A DNA stretch of 64,000 nt from Egibacteraceae bacterium (GCA_030446775.1 JAUJMQ010000003.1:62001-126000); one strand, 5' to 3'; counted from the first letter of the stretch, positions 34,688 to 43,775 are shown. Numbers and translations are program-made. The notes: generated by a model not told the origin, from the letters alone.

Positions 34688-35747
34688 CCACGGCCTCCTC
34701 ACTGGACGCGGGCGCGCCCGGGCCGTGCGTCCGACGCAGCGTCTCGTCGACGCCGCCGGCGGTCCGCAGGGACTGCAGCTGCGGCAGCCGCTGGTAGCGG
34801 GAGGTGAACCCCGCCGAGGTCAGCCCATGGCGCGTGTAGGCCTCGGCGAGCTCGACGGCGCCCTTGCGGGCCGTCCACTGCGGGCGGAACGCCGGCAGGA
34901 CGCGGCCGACCTTGGAGAAGTCGACCCGGTAGGAACGCGGGTCGGGTCCGCTCTCGGAGCCGATCTCGATGGTGCACCCCGGGACGGCCTCGCCGGCGAA
35001 CTCGGCGATCTCACGGACGCGGTAGTTCTCGCTGGCGCGACCGATGTTGAGCGCCTGACCGGAGACGACCTCGCGCGGAGCCTCGAGCGCGGCCAGGAAC
35101 GCCCGGGCGATGTCCTCGACGTGGCAGATCGGACGCCACGGTGTCCCGTCGGACAGGACCCGCACCCGACCGGTCAGCAGCGCCCAGCCGACGAGGTTGT
35201 TGAGCACCAGGTCGGTGCGCAGCCGCGGCGAGACGCCGTAGACGGTGGCGTTGCGCAGGTAGACGGGGCTGAAGTCGGCGTCGGCGAGACCGGCGAGGTC
35301 CTGTTCGACCTGCACCTTGGAGATCGCGTACGGCGTGACCGGGCGCAGCGGCGCCTCCTCGTCGAGCTCGTCGTCGGCGCCGGCCGCGCCGTAGATGCTG
35401 CACGACGACGAGTACAGGAAGCGGCTGACGCCGGCGTCGCGGGCCAGCCGGGCGAGTCGCGCCGAGGCGTGCCGGTTGATGGCGTAGGTCAGCTCGGGGT
35501 CGAGGTCGCCGAGCGGGTCGTTGGACAGCGCCGCCAGGTGCACGACGGCGTGGAAGCCTTCGAGCTGCTCGCGGGTGACGTCGCGGACGTCGACCGCCAG
35601 CGAGGGGACACGCTCCGGTCCGGGGCCGAAGTCCGCGGCGGCGAACAGGTCGGTGTCAAGGCCGACCACCTCGTGTCCGGCGCGGCGGAACAGCGGTGTC
35701 AGCACGCTGCCGATGTAGCCGCGGTGTCCGGTGATCAGGACACGCAT
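34674..35747 (-). CDS. NAD-dependent epimerase/dehydratase (extended SDR)
   Basis: 357 residues. NAD-binding MRVLITGHRGYIGSVLTPLF, DVRDVTREQLEGFHAVVHLA, a Ser-rich catalytic strand (FLYSSSCSIYGAAG) and YAISK active-site Tyr/Lys. Substrate side: LRNATVYGVSPRLRTDLVLN and CHVEDIARAFLAAL. It falls in the nucleotide-sugar epimerase/4-reductase group. It might be the CDP-sugar 4-ketoreductase or epimerase of this cluster; the dehydratase motif set of rfbG (TDH-x-ExxG) is not evident. Between it and the GT2 gene upstream is a 131-bp gap that could hold a promoter. Confidence 0.88.
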   Translation of the reverse strand: MRVLITGHRGYIGSVLTPLFRRAGHEVVGLDTDLFAAADFGPGPERVPSLAVDVRDVTREQLEGFHAVVHLAALSNDPLGDLDPELTYAINRHASARLARLARDAGVSRFLYSSSCSIYGAAGADDELDEEAPLRPVTPYAISKVQVEQDLAGLADADFSPVYLRNATVYGVSPRLRTDLVLNNLVGWALLTGRVRVLSDGTPWRPICHVEDIARAFLAALEAPREVVSGQALNIGRASENYRVREIAEFAGEAVPGCTIEIGSESGPDPRSYRVDFSKVGRVLPAFRPQWTARKGAVELAEAYTRHGLTSAGFTSRYQRLPQLQSLRTAGGVDETLRRTHGPGAPASSEEAVDALH

Positions 35748-35878
35748 TCAGGGCCGCTCCTCGCATGAGTCGAAGACCCTCGCGTGCTGGTGACAGGAAC
35801 GCGGGGCCGGGTGACTCACTGTAACGGAGGCGGGCCCTCCTCCACAACCGGCCGGCCCCTGTCCGGCAGCACAGCGGC

Positions 35879-36889
35879 TCACCGTCGGTGTCCGCGGCGC
35901 AGCAGCCGCGAGGCGCGCCGGGGACCTGCGACGAGCGCCGCCAGGCAGGCGTAGGTGCGCCACTCCAACAGCACCCCCGGAACGTGTCGGACGGCTCCGG
36001 TGACGTCGCTCACGACCGCGCGGCGGTCGGGGGCGGTGTCCAGGCCCCGCACCAGGACCCAGCTCGCCTGACGCCGGGGTGCGCGCCGGGACGCCGCCCG
36101 CAGCCCGGGAAGCCGGCTGCCCAGCCGCTCGGCGTTGCTGCGCAGGAAGCGCTCCTTGACGGCCGCGACGTTCGCGAGGTGGGCGGGGGTGACCGCGGTG
36201 GTCGCGGCCCGCTCGACGAGCAGGCCCTGGCTGAAGCTGTGCGCCCCCGAGTGCACGCGCCGCACGGACAGCGTCCGGGGCACGAACGCGACGGCGCCTC
36301 GCTGCGACACGCGCAGCCACAGCCCGACGTCGGCCTGCGCGCCGTCGGACTCCTCGAAGGCGTCGCCGGCCACAGCCTCCCGGCGCATGACCGCGGCGGT
36401 GAGGTTGATCCGGCAGTTGGCCTCCATGGCCCGCTCACAGAACACGGCTCCGGGTTCCACCGGGTCGACCCGTCGACCGGTCCAGTCGACGTCGGCACGC
36501 ACGACGGCCCCCGTGGCGTCGACGTAGTGGAAGCGCGAGTGCACCACCGCGACCTCGGGATGCGCGTCGAGCACGGCGACCTTTTCCGCCAGGCTGCCCG
36601 GGAGCAGGAAGTCGTCGTCCTGCAGGATCGTGACGTAGGGGGCGCTGCCCAGCGTCAGGCACCGCGAGAGGTTGCCGTGCAGCCCGATGTTGCGCTCCAG
36701 GCGCGTGTAGGACACCCGGGGATCGTCGAAGGCGGCGACGACATCGGCGGTGTCGTCGGTGGAGGCGTTGTCCGACACGATGATCTCGATGTCGTCGAGG
36801 GACTGCTCCACGGCCGACTGCAGGGCCTGGCGCAGCATGGCGGCGCGGTTGCGGGTGGGCACGGCGACGGTCAGCCGCGGAGCGCTCAT
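35879..36889 (-). CDS. family 2 glycosyltransferase
   Basis: 336 residues. GT-A motifs LTVAVPTRNRAAMLRQALQS, IEIIVSDNASTDDTADVVAA, YVTILQDDDFLLPGSLAEKV and a downstream GLWLRVSQRGAVAFVPRTLS acceptor-side segment. It is more distant from the other two GT2s in this locus. It probably builds the repeat unit or terminal residues of the polysaccharide exported by Wzm/Wzt. Starts ATG 36889, 25 bp after the previous gene's stop, so the two are one operon. Confidence 0.9.
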   Translation of the reverse strand: MSAPRLTVAVPTRNRAAMLRQALQSAVEQSLDDIEIIVSDNASTDDTADVVAAFDDPRVSYTRLERNIGLHGNLSRCLTLGSAPYVTILQDDDFLLPGSLAEKVAVLDAHPEVAVVHSRFHYVDATGAVVRADVDWTGRRVDPVEPGAVFCERAMEANCRINLTAAVMRREAVAGDAFEESDGAQADVGLWLRVSQRGAVAFVPRTLSVRRVHSGAHSFSQGLLVERAATTAVTPAHLANVAAVKERFLRSNAERLGSRLPGLRAASRRAPRRQASWVLVRGLDTAPDRRAVVSDVTGAVRHVPGVLLEWRTYACLAALVAGPRRASRLLRRGHRR

Positions 36890-36914
36890 GCCCGCACCTC
36901 AGTCGCCGGGCGGC

Positions 36915-37868
36915 TCATGCGGCGGGTCCGACGGGCACGGCCTCGATCCACGCCTCGGCGGCGGCGCGCCACGCCGGCTCGACCCGACGGGGGCGGTGGG
37001 CGCGGGCCACGGCGCCAGGTGACAGGAGCCCGGCCGCTCGTCCCAGCGAGCCCAGGTCACCGTGGCGAACGGCTCCGAGGTAGGCCAGGAGCGCCGGGGC
37101 CCGCCGACCCGCTCGCAGGCACAGCCACGCGAGGTGCCGGTGGACGCCCGCCCAGTCGATCGGCCGACCGCCCCGCAGGGCTGCGTACCGCTCGGAGATC
37201 GTCCTGGCGGCCGCGAGGGTGCCGGCCACGGCGACCGAGCGCTGGTCGTCATGGATGCGGTAGGCCACCAGCGGCGCGGGGACGACCGCGGGGGCGGCGG
37301 CGCGCGACAGCCGGATCCACAGGTCCCAGTCCTCTTTGTGGGGAAGTGATCCGTCGAAGCCCCCGACACGGTCCAGCAGCGCCCGGCGGACCAGGACGAG
37401 CGCCGGCCCACCCCCGAGTGCGTTGCGGTAGGGCAACCGCGCCCGCACCTCATCCGGGCTCGAGCACGGGGCGCCGCCGACGATCTCCAGCCGGCCGTCG
37501 CGCTGTTGCACGTTCACCGCGCCCGTGTAGACCCACTCCGCACGGGTCGACGTCGCCGCGTCGAGCTGGCGGCGCAGCTTGTCGGGCGCCCACAGGTCGT
37601 CGTCGTCGATGAACGCAACCCACGCGGCCGCCGCCGCGGCGATGCCGCGGTTGCGCGCGACGCCGGGACCAGCGCTGCTGTGCGAGCGCAGCAGCCGGAC
37701 GCGCGGGTCGCCCAGCGAGCGGACCACTTCCGGGGTCCCGTCGGTGGAGCCGTCGTCGGCCACGAGGACCTCGATGTCCACCGCTCGCTGTCCCAGCACG
37801 CAACCCAGCGTGTGGCGCAGCAGGTCGCGGCGGTTGCGGGTGGGGACGACCACGCTGACCTCCGGCAC
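36915..37868 (-). CDS. family 2 glycosyltransferase
   Basis: 317 residues from GTG 37868, chosen because GAGAGGAGGTC sits 7 bases upstream and the conserved EVSVVVPTRNR follows at once. Markers are IEVLVADDGSTDGTPEVVRS, FIDDDDLWAPDKLRRQLDAA and HKEDWDLWIRLSRAAAPAVV. It is paralogous over its length to the GT2 at 31042-32025. First gene of the minus-strand glycan operon, divergent from the ABC exporter. Confidence 0.92.
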   Translation of the reverse strand: MPEVSVVVPTRNRRDLLRHTLGCVLGQRAVDIEVLVADDGSTDGTPEVVRSLGDPRVRLLRSHSSAGPGVARNRGIAAAAAAWVAFIDDDDLWAPDKLRRQLDAATSTRAEWVYTGAVNVQQRDGRLEIVGGAPCSSPDEVRARLPYRNALGGGPALVLVRRALLDRVGGFDGSLPHKEDWDLWIRLSRAAAPAVVPAPLVAYRIHDDQRSVAVAGTLAAARTISERYAALRGGRPIDWAGVHRHLAWLCLRAGRRAPALLAYLGAVRHGDLGSLGRAAGLLSPGAVARAHRPRRVEPAWRAAAEAWIEAVPVGPAA

Positions 37869-38124
37869 GACGGCTGACCTCCTCTCATGACGTAGCGCAA
37901 GTACAGTGTGACAGATAGTTGCCCGATGGTGTACCCTGGCCGCTCGCCGTCGCACCGCGCGACGGCTACGGTAACCGGCGGGCCCGCAGCGCTGCCGGGT
38001 GACCGCGCCGGCGCGAGCCGTCGCCCGCCGAGCCCTCCTCCCACTGGGGACGGCAGCCGCTCAGCCACCGCAGACCGCTACCCGACCGCCCGCCGGCTCG
38101 CAGGGGCGGCTTCCGACGGAGCCC
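37869..38124. promoter_or_regulatory. divergent promoter region of the glycan locus
   Basis: 256 bp separate the GT2 operon from the wzm-wzt operon. The stretch around 37890-37930 (GTACAGTGTGACAGATAGTT) is the AT-richest sequence nearby and the likely site of promoters in both directions. I cannot pick a -35/-10 pair with confidence. Confidence 0.5.
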
Positions 38125-38979
38125 ATGACCGCAACCCGCACCGACGTCGAGCCCGGCCCGCCCCGCGAGCTGCTGTACCGCCGACGCGTCGGCCTCGTCG
38201 CCGCGGCTCGCGAGCTGTGGGCGTCCCGCGAGCTGGTCTGGACCCTCGCGGAGCGCGACTACCTCGCCCGCTACAAGCAGGCGGTGCTCGGCTTCGGCTG
38301 GGCGCTGTTCACCCCCGTGGCGCTCATGGTCGTGTTCACCGTGTTCTTCCGGCGCGTGGCCGACGTCGACACCGGCGGTGCGCCCTACCCGCTGTTCTCC
38401 TACCTCGGCCTGCTGCCGTGGACGTTCTTCTCCACGTCGATCTCCCAGGGCGGGCTGAGCCTCATCACGAACAAGATGCTGCTCAACAAGGTCTACTGCC
38501 CGCGCGAGGTGTTCCCGGTGTCCAGCGTGGTGGTCGCCGGCATCGACACCGCGATCGCGCTGCTCGCTCTGGGGGCGCTGTTCGTCATCTACGGGTTCGT
38601 CCCACGTCTGACGTCGGTGTGGGTGCCGGTGCTGCTGCTCATCCAGGTGACCTTCACGACGTCGGTGGCCCTGATCTCCTCGGCGGTGGTGGTGCACCTG
38701 CGCGACATCCGGCACGCCCTGCCGATCCTGCTCCAGCTCGGCCTGTTCGCCACGCCGGTCGCCTACGGGATCGACACCATCCCGGCCCACCTGCGCGGGC
38801 TCTACTCGGTGCTCAACCCTCTGGCGCCGGTCATCGACGGCTACCGGCGCACGGTGCTGCTGGGCCAGCAGCCGGCCTGGGACCTCGTGGGGCTCGGCGG
38901 GGCGAGCAGCGTCGTCCTGCTCCTCGTCGGCTACCGCCTGTTCAAGCGCCTCGAGACGGGACTCGCCGATGTTGCCTGA
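38125..38979 (+). CDS. ABC-2 type polysaccharide export permease (Wzm-like)
   Basis: 284 residues from ATG 38125. An upstream in-frame ATG at 37999 would add a Pro/Ala-rich extension not typical of the family. Six membrane segments and ABC-2 permease signatures: TLAERDYLARYKQAVLGFGW, LFTPVALMVVFTVFFRRVAD, LLPWTFFSTSISQGGLSLIT, NKMLLNKVYCPREVFPVSSV and VLNPLAPVIDGYRRTVLLGQ. It moves lipid-linked polysaccharide across the inner membrane with the ATPase immediately downstream, whose start overlaps its end by 11 bp. Confidence 0.92.
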   Translation: MTATRTDVEPGPPRELLYRRRVGLVAAARELWASRELVWTLAERDYLARYKQAVLGFGWALFTPVALMVVFTVFFRRVADVDTGGAPYPLFSYLGLLPWTFFSTSISQGGLSLITNKMLLNKVYCPREVFPVSSVVVAGIDTAIALLALGALFVIYGFVPRLTSVWVPVLLLIQVTFTTSVALISSAVVVHLRDIRHALPILLQLGLFATPVAYGIDTIPAHLRGLYSVLNPLAPVIDGYRRTVLLGQQPAWDLVGLGGASSVVLLLVGYRLFKRLETGLADVA

Positions 38980-40198
38980 GGGGGCGATCTCCGCCCGGCA
39001 CGTGTGGAAGCGGTTCCGTGCCGACCGCAGCAAGCGCGACCTGCGCGACTCGATGCGGCGGCTGAAAGCCCAGCTCGGCGGGCGGCGGACGCCTTGGACC
39101 TGGGCGCTGCAGGACGTGACCCTCGACGTCGAGCCCGGCGACTCGGTGGCCCTGCTCGGCCCCAACGGCTCGGGCAAGTCCACGTTGCTGAAGATCCTGA
39201 CGCGGGTCATGTACCCCTACGCGGGCTCCGTCGACGTCTCGGGCCGCGTGGGCGCCCTCATCGAGGTCCGTGCCGGGCTGCACCCCGAGCTCAGCGGACG
39301 CGAGAACGTCTACCTGTACGGGACGCTGCTGGGGCTGCGCCGACGCGAGGTCGCCAAGCGCTTCGACGACATCATCGAGTTCGCCGAGCTCCAGCAGGCC
39401 GTCGACCGGCAGGTCAAGTTCTACTCGTCGGGCATGCAGATGCGGCTCGGCTTCGCCGTGGCGGCGTTCCTGGAGCCCCACGTGCTGCTCGTCGACGAGA
39501 TCCTGGCCGTCGGTGACGCGAGCTTCCAGCACCGCTGCACCGAGCGGATGCACGAGGTCCTGGCGCAGGGCACCACCCTGGTCTTCGTGTCCCACGACCT
39601 CGCAGCCGTCGAGGCGACGTGCCGGCGCGGCCTGTGGCTGCAGAACGGGGTGGTACAGGCCGACGGTCCCCTCGCCGGGGTCATGGGCGGCTACCGGGAG
39701 TGGATCGACGCGTCGGCTGCCTCCGGCGGGACCATGGACGGGATCGTCCGGCTGCGGCGGACCACGGTGGCCCCGCCCCGGCGGGACGAGGTGCCGCGGT
39801 CCCACGGGCCGCTCGACGTCGAGCTGTCCATCGAGAGCCCCGAGAGCACGCCGGCCACCGTGTGTGTGGGCATCACGGAGGGGACCGCGGCGCCGATCAT
39901 CCTCCTGGAGCGCCAGCTGCACCTCGCCGAGGGCAGGACCGACGTGCGCTGCTCGATCGCGAGCCTGCCGCTGCCACGCGGCCGCTTCTACGTGTGGGTC
40001 GTCGCCTACGACGTGAAGCGCACCCTCCTGCCGTGGCAGCCGGCGGGGTCCTTCGACGTCGTCGGGCCGGACCTCGACCGCTCCCCCCACGGCATCGTGC
40101 AGCTCGCGCCGGTGCACGTCGAGACGACCTGGGATGAGGACCGGGGCGACGCCATCCCATCCGCTCCCGTCCGCCGCCTCGGCTCGTCGCGCGGCTGA
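38969..40198 (+). CDS. ABC transporter ATPase for polysaccharide export with C-terminal glycan-binding-like domain (Wzt-like)
   Basis: 409 residues. Walker A LLGPNGSGKSTLLKIL, ABC signature YSSGMQMRLGFAVA and Walker B HVLLVDEILAVGDASF with H-loop VFVSHDLAAVEAT are all intact. Residues about 250-409 form an extra beta-rich domain (LDVELSIESPESTPATVCVG, GRFYVWVVAYDVKRTLLPWQ) like the carbohydrate-binding C-terminus of Wzt proteins that recognise the finished chain end. It powers export of the polysaccharide made by the divergent operon. Convergent with the truncated asparagine-synthase-like gene. Confidence 0.93.
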   Translation: MLPEGAISARHVWKRFRADRSKRDLRDSMRRLKAQLGGRRTPWTWALQDVTLDVEPGDSVALLGPNGSGKSTLLKILTRVMYPYAGSVDVSGRVGALIEVRAGLHPELSGRENVYLYGTLLGLRRREVAKRFDDIIEFAELQQAVDRQVKFYSSGMQMRLGFAVAAFLEPHVLLVDEILAVGDASFQHRCTERMHEVLAQGTTLVFVSHDLAAVEATCRRGLWLQNGVVQADGPLAGVMGGYREWIDASAASGGTMDGIVRLRRTTVAPPRRDEVPRSHGPLDVELSIESPESTPATVCVGITEGTAAPIILLERQLHLAEGRTDVRCSIASLPLPRGRFYVWVVAYDVKRTLLPWQPAGSFDVVGPDLDRSPHGIVQLAPVHVETTWDEDRGDAIPSAPVRRLGSSRG

Positions 40199-40199
40199 G

Positions 40200-41101
40200 G
40201 CGGCGCCGCCGGGCATGCGCCGGACCGCCTTGTGCGCCAGGCGGCGGGGGTTGGTGCGCAGCCCCGACGCGACGGCTCGCGCGAGGCCGAAGTGGCGGCC
40301 GGGCGGCGTCAGCGGGAACTCCAGCAGCGCCGGCGCGAGCCGGCGGACGATCTCGAGGTGGTGCCGGCCGGGCAGCCGCAGCTCCAGGGGCAGGCTGAGC
40401 ACCAGCGCGTAGCTGGAGGCGGCGTTGGCCACCCGCACGCAGGACATGTCGCTGAGGTCGGTCTGCTGGTCCAGCGCCGACAGCCAGCCCCCGAGACGCT
40501 GCTCGATGCGGAACCGGTCACGCCAGTCGAAATGCTCCTGCGGGGTCTGCTCGACCCATCGCGCCCACTCGCGCAGACCCGTGGGCGCCATGGACGTGGG
40601 CGGCTCGCAGTAGGCGGCGAGCAGCGCTGCGACCCGCTGCTCGACTGTGTCGAGCCCCTCGGGCAGATGCGTGCGCGGAAACGACCCCTTGCCGATGCCA
40701 CAGCTGTTTCCGCGCAGCGCGAGGCCGCGCCCGAAGTCCCACAGCCCGTCGAGCAGCAGCTGCTCGGGCACCGGCGGTGCCTGGCCGCCGGTGTGGCGCT
40801 CGACCAGCTCGTGGAAGAACGCCGTCGACCGTCGCCGACGCACCAGCACGTGCTCGTAGCCGGCGGCCGCGGAGATCCCGGTGCCTGGGCAAGCTCTGCG
40901 CGGCCACGCCGAGCACGACCCACAGTTGGCCTTCGGCGTCCTGCTGCCACGCGACCGCACCGTCGGGCAGTACCAGATCCACAGCTGCCGTCCGAGCTGC
41001 CTGGTGTGCCAGCCGTCGCGGACGGCTACGGCTTCCGGCCCCACGAGGTACTGGCGGCGGTACAACCGGGCATCACGCTGCCGCATCGCGCATGTCTCCA
41101 A
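40200..41101 (-). pseudogene. asparagine-synthase-like paralogue with core deletion
   Basis: The minus strand reads RLYRRQYLVGPEAVAVRDGW, then (another frame) WQQDAEGQLWVVLGVAAQS. It jumps to AGYEHVLVRRRRSTAFFHEL and continues intact to LRTNPRRLAHKAVRRMPGG. Against the full paralogue at 45808-47352 about 200 residues are missing, including the PP-loop-like SLTAGRDTRL. Two or more frame changes add to this near 40890-40990. No stop occurs near the expected end; the frame runs on under wzt. An inverted repeat GATGAGAGAGGCCTCATC lies upstream at 41191-41208. Almost certainly non-functional as a synthetase. Confidence 0.75.
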
Positions 41102-41339
41102 TACCCGCGGCGCAGCGTCGGCGCCGCCGCGGACGCACGTCGACCTGACCCAGGACGATGCCCGGCGCCGTGAAAGCGCGATGGGAACCTGATGAGAGAG
41201 GCCTCATCGACGGCCGCTGTCCGGCTCGCATCTCGCCGTGTCTTGACGCCTCCGGCGCAGGGGGCATGCTGGGGGACAAATCGGTCGTAGACGCTGATCC
41301 CGGTTGCCAGCGGGCCAGTGCGGCCTGAGGAGGGCAAGC

Positions 41340-41501
41340 GTGGAGACGTGGGCGTACTGCCGCTCCTGCTCGCGGTGGTTCTACTGTCCTGGCCAGGTGG
41401 TCGAGGACCTTGCCGCCGCGACGTGTCCGGTGTGCTGCGCCGCCCCGTGGCGTTCCAGGAGCGGCCCCGCGCGGAGCACCCCGGCGATCGCCGTCGAGTG
41501 A
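41340..41501 (+). CDS. small zinc-ribbon protein
   Basis: 53 residues from GTG 41340 with a GGAGGG site at 41328-41334. Two Cys pairs, CRSCSRWFYCPGQ and ATCPVCCAAP, form a C-x2-C ... C-x2-C ribbon likely to bind zinc. I do not recognise the family. The 240 bp before it, back to 41101, hold only the small inverted repeat noted for the neighbouring pseudogene. It is convergent with the DksA-like gene; its good ribosome site is the main reason to call it. Confidence 0.55.
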   Translation: METWAYCRSCSRWFYCPGQVVEDLAAATCPVCCAAPWRSRSGPARSTPAIAVE

Positions 41502-41514
41502 CGCGACGGCGCGG

Positions 41515-41880
41515 TCACGCCTCGGTGCGGTCCTCGAGCTCGGCCCGGTGTCTGACGCAGTACCGGGCGGCGGGCAGCGCCTGGAGCCGCTCGTCGGGGA
41601 TCGGCTCGCCGTCGACCTCGCAGCGGCCGTAGGAGCCGTCGTCGAGTCGCCGCAGGGCGGCGTCCACCTCGGCCAGCGACTCCTCGACGGACCCGGCGAT
41701 CGCCATGTCCTTCTCGCGCTCGAAGGTGTCGCTGCCGAGGTCGCCCGGATGCTGGTCGATCGACGACAGCTCCGACATCGAGTCCTTCTGGGACTCGACG
41801 TCGCCCCGGACGGCCTCCAGCATCGGCGCGAGACGGTCACGCTCGTCGGTCAGAAGCTTGCGTGCGGTGTCGGCGTCCAC
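41515..41880 (-). CDS. DksA/TraR-type protein with degenerate zinc finger
   Basis: About 121 residues from GTG 41880 (an upstream ATG at 41961 gives a longer, Arg-rich N-terminus). A coiled-coil stretch (RKLLTDERDRLAPMLEAVRG) is followed by the family hallmark DLGSDTFEREKDMAIAGSVE, a match to actinobacterial TraR/DksA proteins. The finger YGRCEVDGEPI ... ARYCVRHR retains one Cys per pair and has Asp and His where the second Cys should be, so normal C4 zinc binding is lost or altered. Its N-terminus overlaps the BON-domain gene. Confidence 0.8.
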   Translation of the reverse strand: MDADTARKLLTDERDRLAPMLEAVRGDVESQKDSMSELSSIDQHPGDLGSDTFEREKDMAIAGSVEESLAEVDAALRRLDDGSYGRCEVDGEPIPDERLQALPAARYCVRHRAELEDRTEA

Positions 41881-42448
41881 GGTCAGCGCCTCGTCGCGGC
41901 TCCGGGTGCGCCGCGCGGCGCAGGTCCTCGGGTGACAGGTCGGGCAGCGACGGTTCGACACCCTCCGCCTCGTCTTCGCTCAGCGGCCCCGCGGCCGCCG
42001 GCTCGAGGGCGGTCACGTCGTGGTCGACGACGCCGCGCTCCTCGGCCAGGGTCGGCGCCTCGGTCGGCTGGTCGGGAGGGTCCCACGGCACGTTCTCCGC
42101 CAGCGCGTCCCCGACGTCGGTGACGAGGTCGTCGCCCTCGTCGAACGACCCTTCGTAGGAGCTGGCGCGCACCTCCTCGCCGCCACCGCGCTCGTAGGTC
42201 GCCGAGAGCCCTGGGCTGGGGTCCTCACGCAGGTTGGGGTCGACCCGTAGCTCATTGCGTACCGCCATCGTGCCGCCGTGCTGCTCGGCGATCGCGGCGG
42301 CGAGCGTCGCCTCCTCGAAGCTCGGCACGGCGCCGCGCAGCACCACGGCGCCGCCCTCGTCGCGCAGCTCGATGCCGCTGGCGTCCACGGCGTCGGTGTC
42401 GCGCAGCGCCTCGGCGATGCGGTCGAGCTCTTCGGGTCTGGTGGCCAT
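41837..42448 (-). CDS. BON-domain protein
   Basis: About 203 residues from ATG 42448. Near the N-terminus is a BON module (about 5-65: DAVDASGIELRDEGGAVVLR, GAVPSFEEATLAAAIAEQHG), which in other bacteria binds phospholipid or sugar and is linked to osmotic protection. A long acidic disordered region follows. The last roughly 14 residues overlap the start of the DksA-like gene and may reflect a frame change. There is no signal peptide. Confidence 0.7.
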   Translation of the reverse strand: MATRPEELDRIAEALRDTDAVDASGIELRDEGGAVVLRGAVPSFEEATLAAAIAEQHGGTMAVRNELRVDPNLREDPSPGLSATYERGGGEEVRASSYEGSFDEGDDLVTDVGDALAENVPWDPPDQPTEAPTLAEERGVVDHDVTALEPAAAGPLSEDEAEGVEPSLPDLSPEDLRRAAHPEPRRGADRGRRHRTQASDRRA

Positions 42449-42601
42449 GGCGCTCGATGTACCCAGGCGCATGCCCCCCATGCCCCGTGGCCCCGTGCGC
42501 CCGTCGAGCGTTTGTGCGCTCACGGGCTCGGGCAGGATCGCGGGGTCGGCCTTGACCCCGTCGTGGTTCTGCTCGCCCTCTTGTTCGTGAGGATATGACG
42601 C

Positions 42602-42826
42602 GTGACGGATTCAGGAGCCACCCCTCGTCGCCGTGTTGAGCGCGCCATGGCGCTCAACGGCGGCACCCCGCTGACCCAGTTCGACGGTGGCCGCTCGTGT
42701 GCGCATCCGGAGTGCTCCTCCCGGCTGTCGCGCTACAACCCGAATCCGACCTGCGCCGCGCACGGCGGCTGGACCGAGGTCAAGGAGCCGCGGCGGCGCA
42801 ACCGCGCCACGACCGACGCGCCGTAA
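42602..42826 (+). CDS. small Cys/His-rich protein of unknown function
   Basis: 74 residues from GTG 42602 (ATG 42648 would give 59). The core CAHPECSSRLSRYNPNPTCA ending in AHGGW shows C-x4-C ... C-x2-H spacing, a compact zinc knuckle seen in short actinobacterial and phage proteins without assigned function. The tail is basic (EPRRRNRATTDAP), which could bind nucleic acid. Isolated between divergent and convergent neighbours. Confidence 0.65.
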   Translation: MTDSGATPRRRVERAMALNGGTPLTQFDGGRSCAHPECSSRLSRYNPNPTCAAHGGWTEVKEPRRRNRATTDAP

Positions 42827-42880
42827 CGGAGCGCCGGCGAGCCTGGAGGGCCGGGCCGGCAGCGGCCCCGCCCGGGATCC

Positions 42881-43775
42881 CTATCGGGTACCTGCGGGCA
42901 GCCAGCGCGACGCAAATGCCTCCCGCTCGGCGGGGCTGTAGAAGTGGCGGGCGAAGCGTGAGCCGTACATCCGCTCGATGTAGGCCTGCGGCAGGCGCAG
43001 CTGGCGTCTGAACCCCAGGTACAGGTCGGCGTAGCTCTTGTCCGTGGCGACGTTGGCCTTGGGAAGCGTCAATCCGCGGCTGCCCAGGAAGGCGCCCAGC
43101 GCCGGGTCCAGCGCGCGGCGTCGAGGTCTTCCAGCCGGATGACGAGCACCTCGGCGCGAGGTCCTCGCAGCACGCCCAGCCGCGGTCGTGCGGGAAGGGC
43201 GCCGCGTAGACGTCGACACCGAGCACGCCTCGCAGCTCCCGGTCGCACCACCGCAGCGGCTCGTCGTGGTCGTGGCGGCTCAGGAACAGCTCCACGAGGT
43301 CGGCCGCCAGTCGCTCGGTGTCACCCGACGCCAGCCTGCTGGCGTACGGGAAGTCGGGATGACGCAGCTGCAGGTCCTGGAAGAACGACGAGACGTTGCG
43401 CGCGATCGGGTCGCGCACGAGAGTGAGGACCTTCCAGCGCCCACGCGGCTGGCCCCGCTCCAGGTCGCTGCGCAGATGGCGGCTCGCCATGAGGTGGTGC
43501 GGCACGACGCCGCGCAGGTGGTAGGTGCGCGCGTACGACCGCTGCGCGGAGGCCATCTGCTCGGCGTCCAGCGTGTGGACGTGGTAGACGGAGTACTCCG
43601 GCGCGGCCGCCTGCAGCGCCCGGTACACCGAGGTCGAGCCGACCTTGCCCATCTGGTAGACGACGAGGGGCCGGCCCTGATGGCGGGACGGCCGCCCGTA
43701 GCGCCACAGGTCATAGCTCCACGCGAAGCGGTAGCTGCGGCGCAGCAGCTGCTTGACGCGCGACTCGATCCCCAC
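42881..43775 (-). CDS. capsular-polysaccharide-type sulfotransferase-like protein, frameshifted
   Basis: ATG 43775 ([20 protein letters not shown]). [20 protein letters not shown] is a 5'-phosphosulfate-binding-loop-like segment. [20 protein letters not shown] and [20 protein letters not shown] (3'-phosphate-binding-like RDP) follow. Breaks near 43185 and 43115 lead into [32 protein letters not shown] and [14 protein letters not shown]. It fits the sulfotransferase-like 'capsular polysaccharide synthesis' family. Possible role: sulfation of the surface glycan made in the cluster 5 kb away, which is inference. Confidence 0.75.

Noticed and set aside
38942-40195. Minus-strand continuation of the asparagine-synthase-like pseudogene beneath wzt
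   Set aside because: No homology to the paralogue beyond about 40200; the frame simply lacks a stop opposite wzt.
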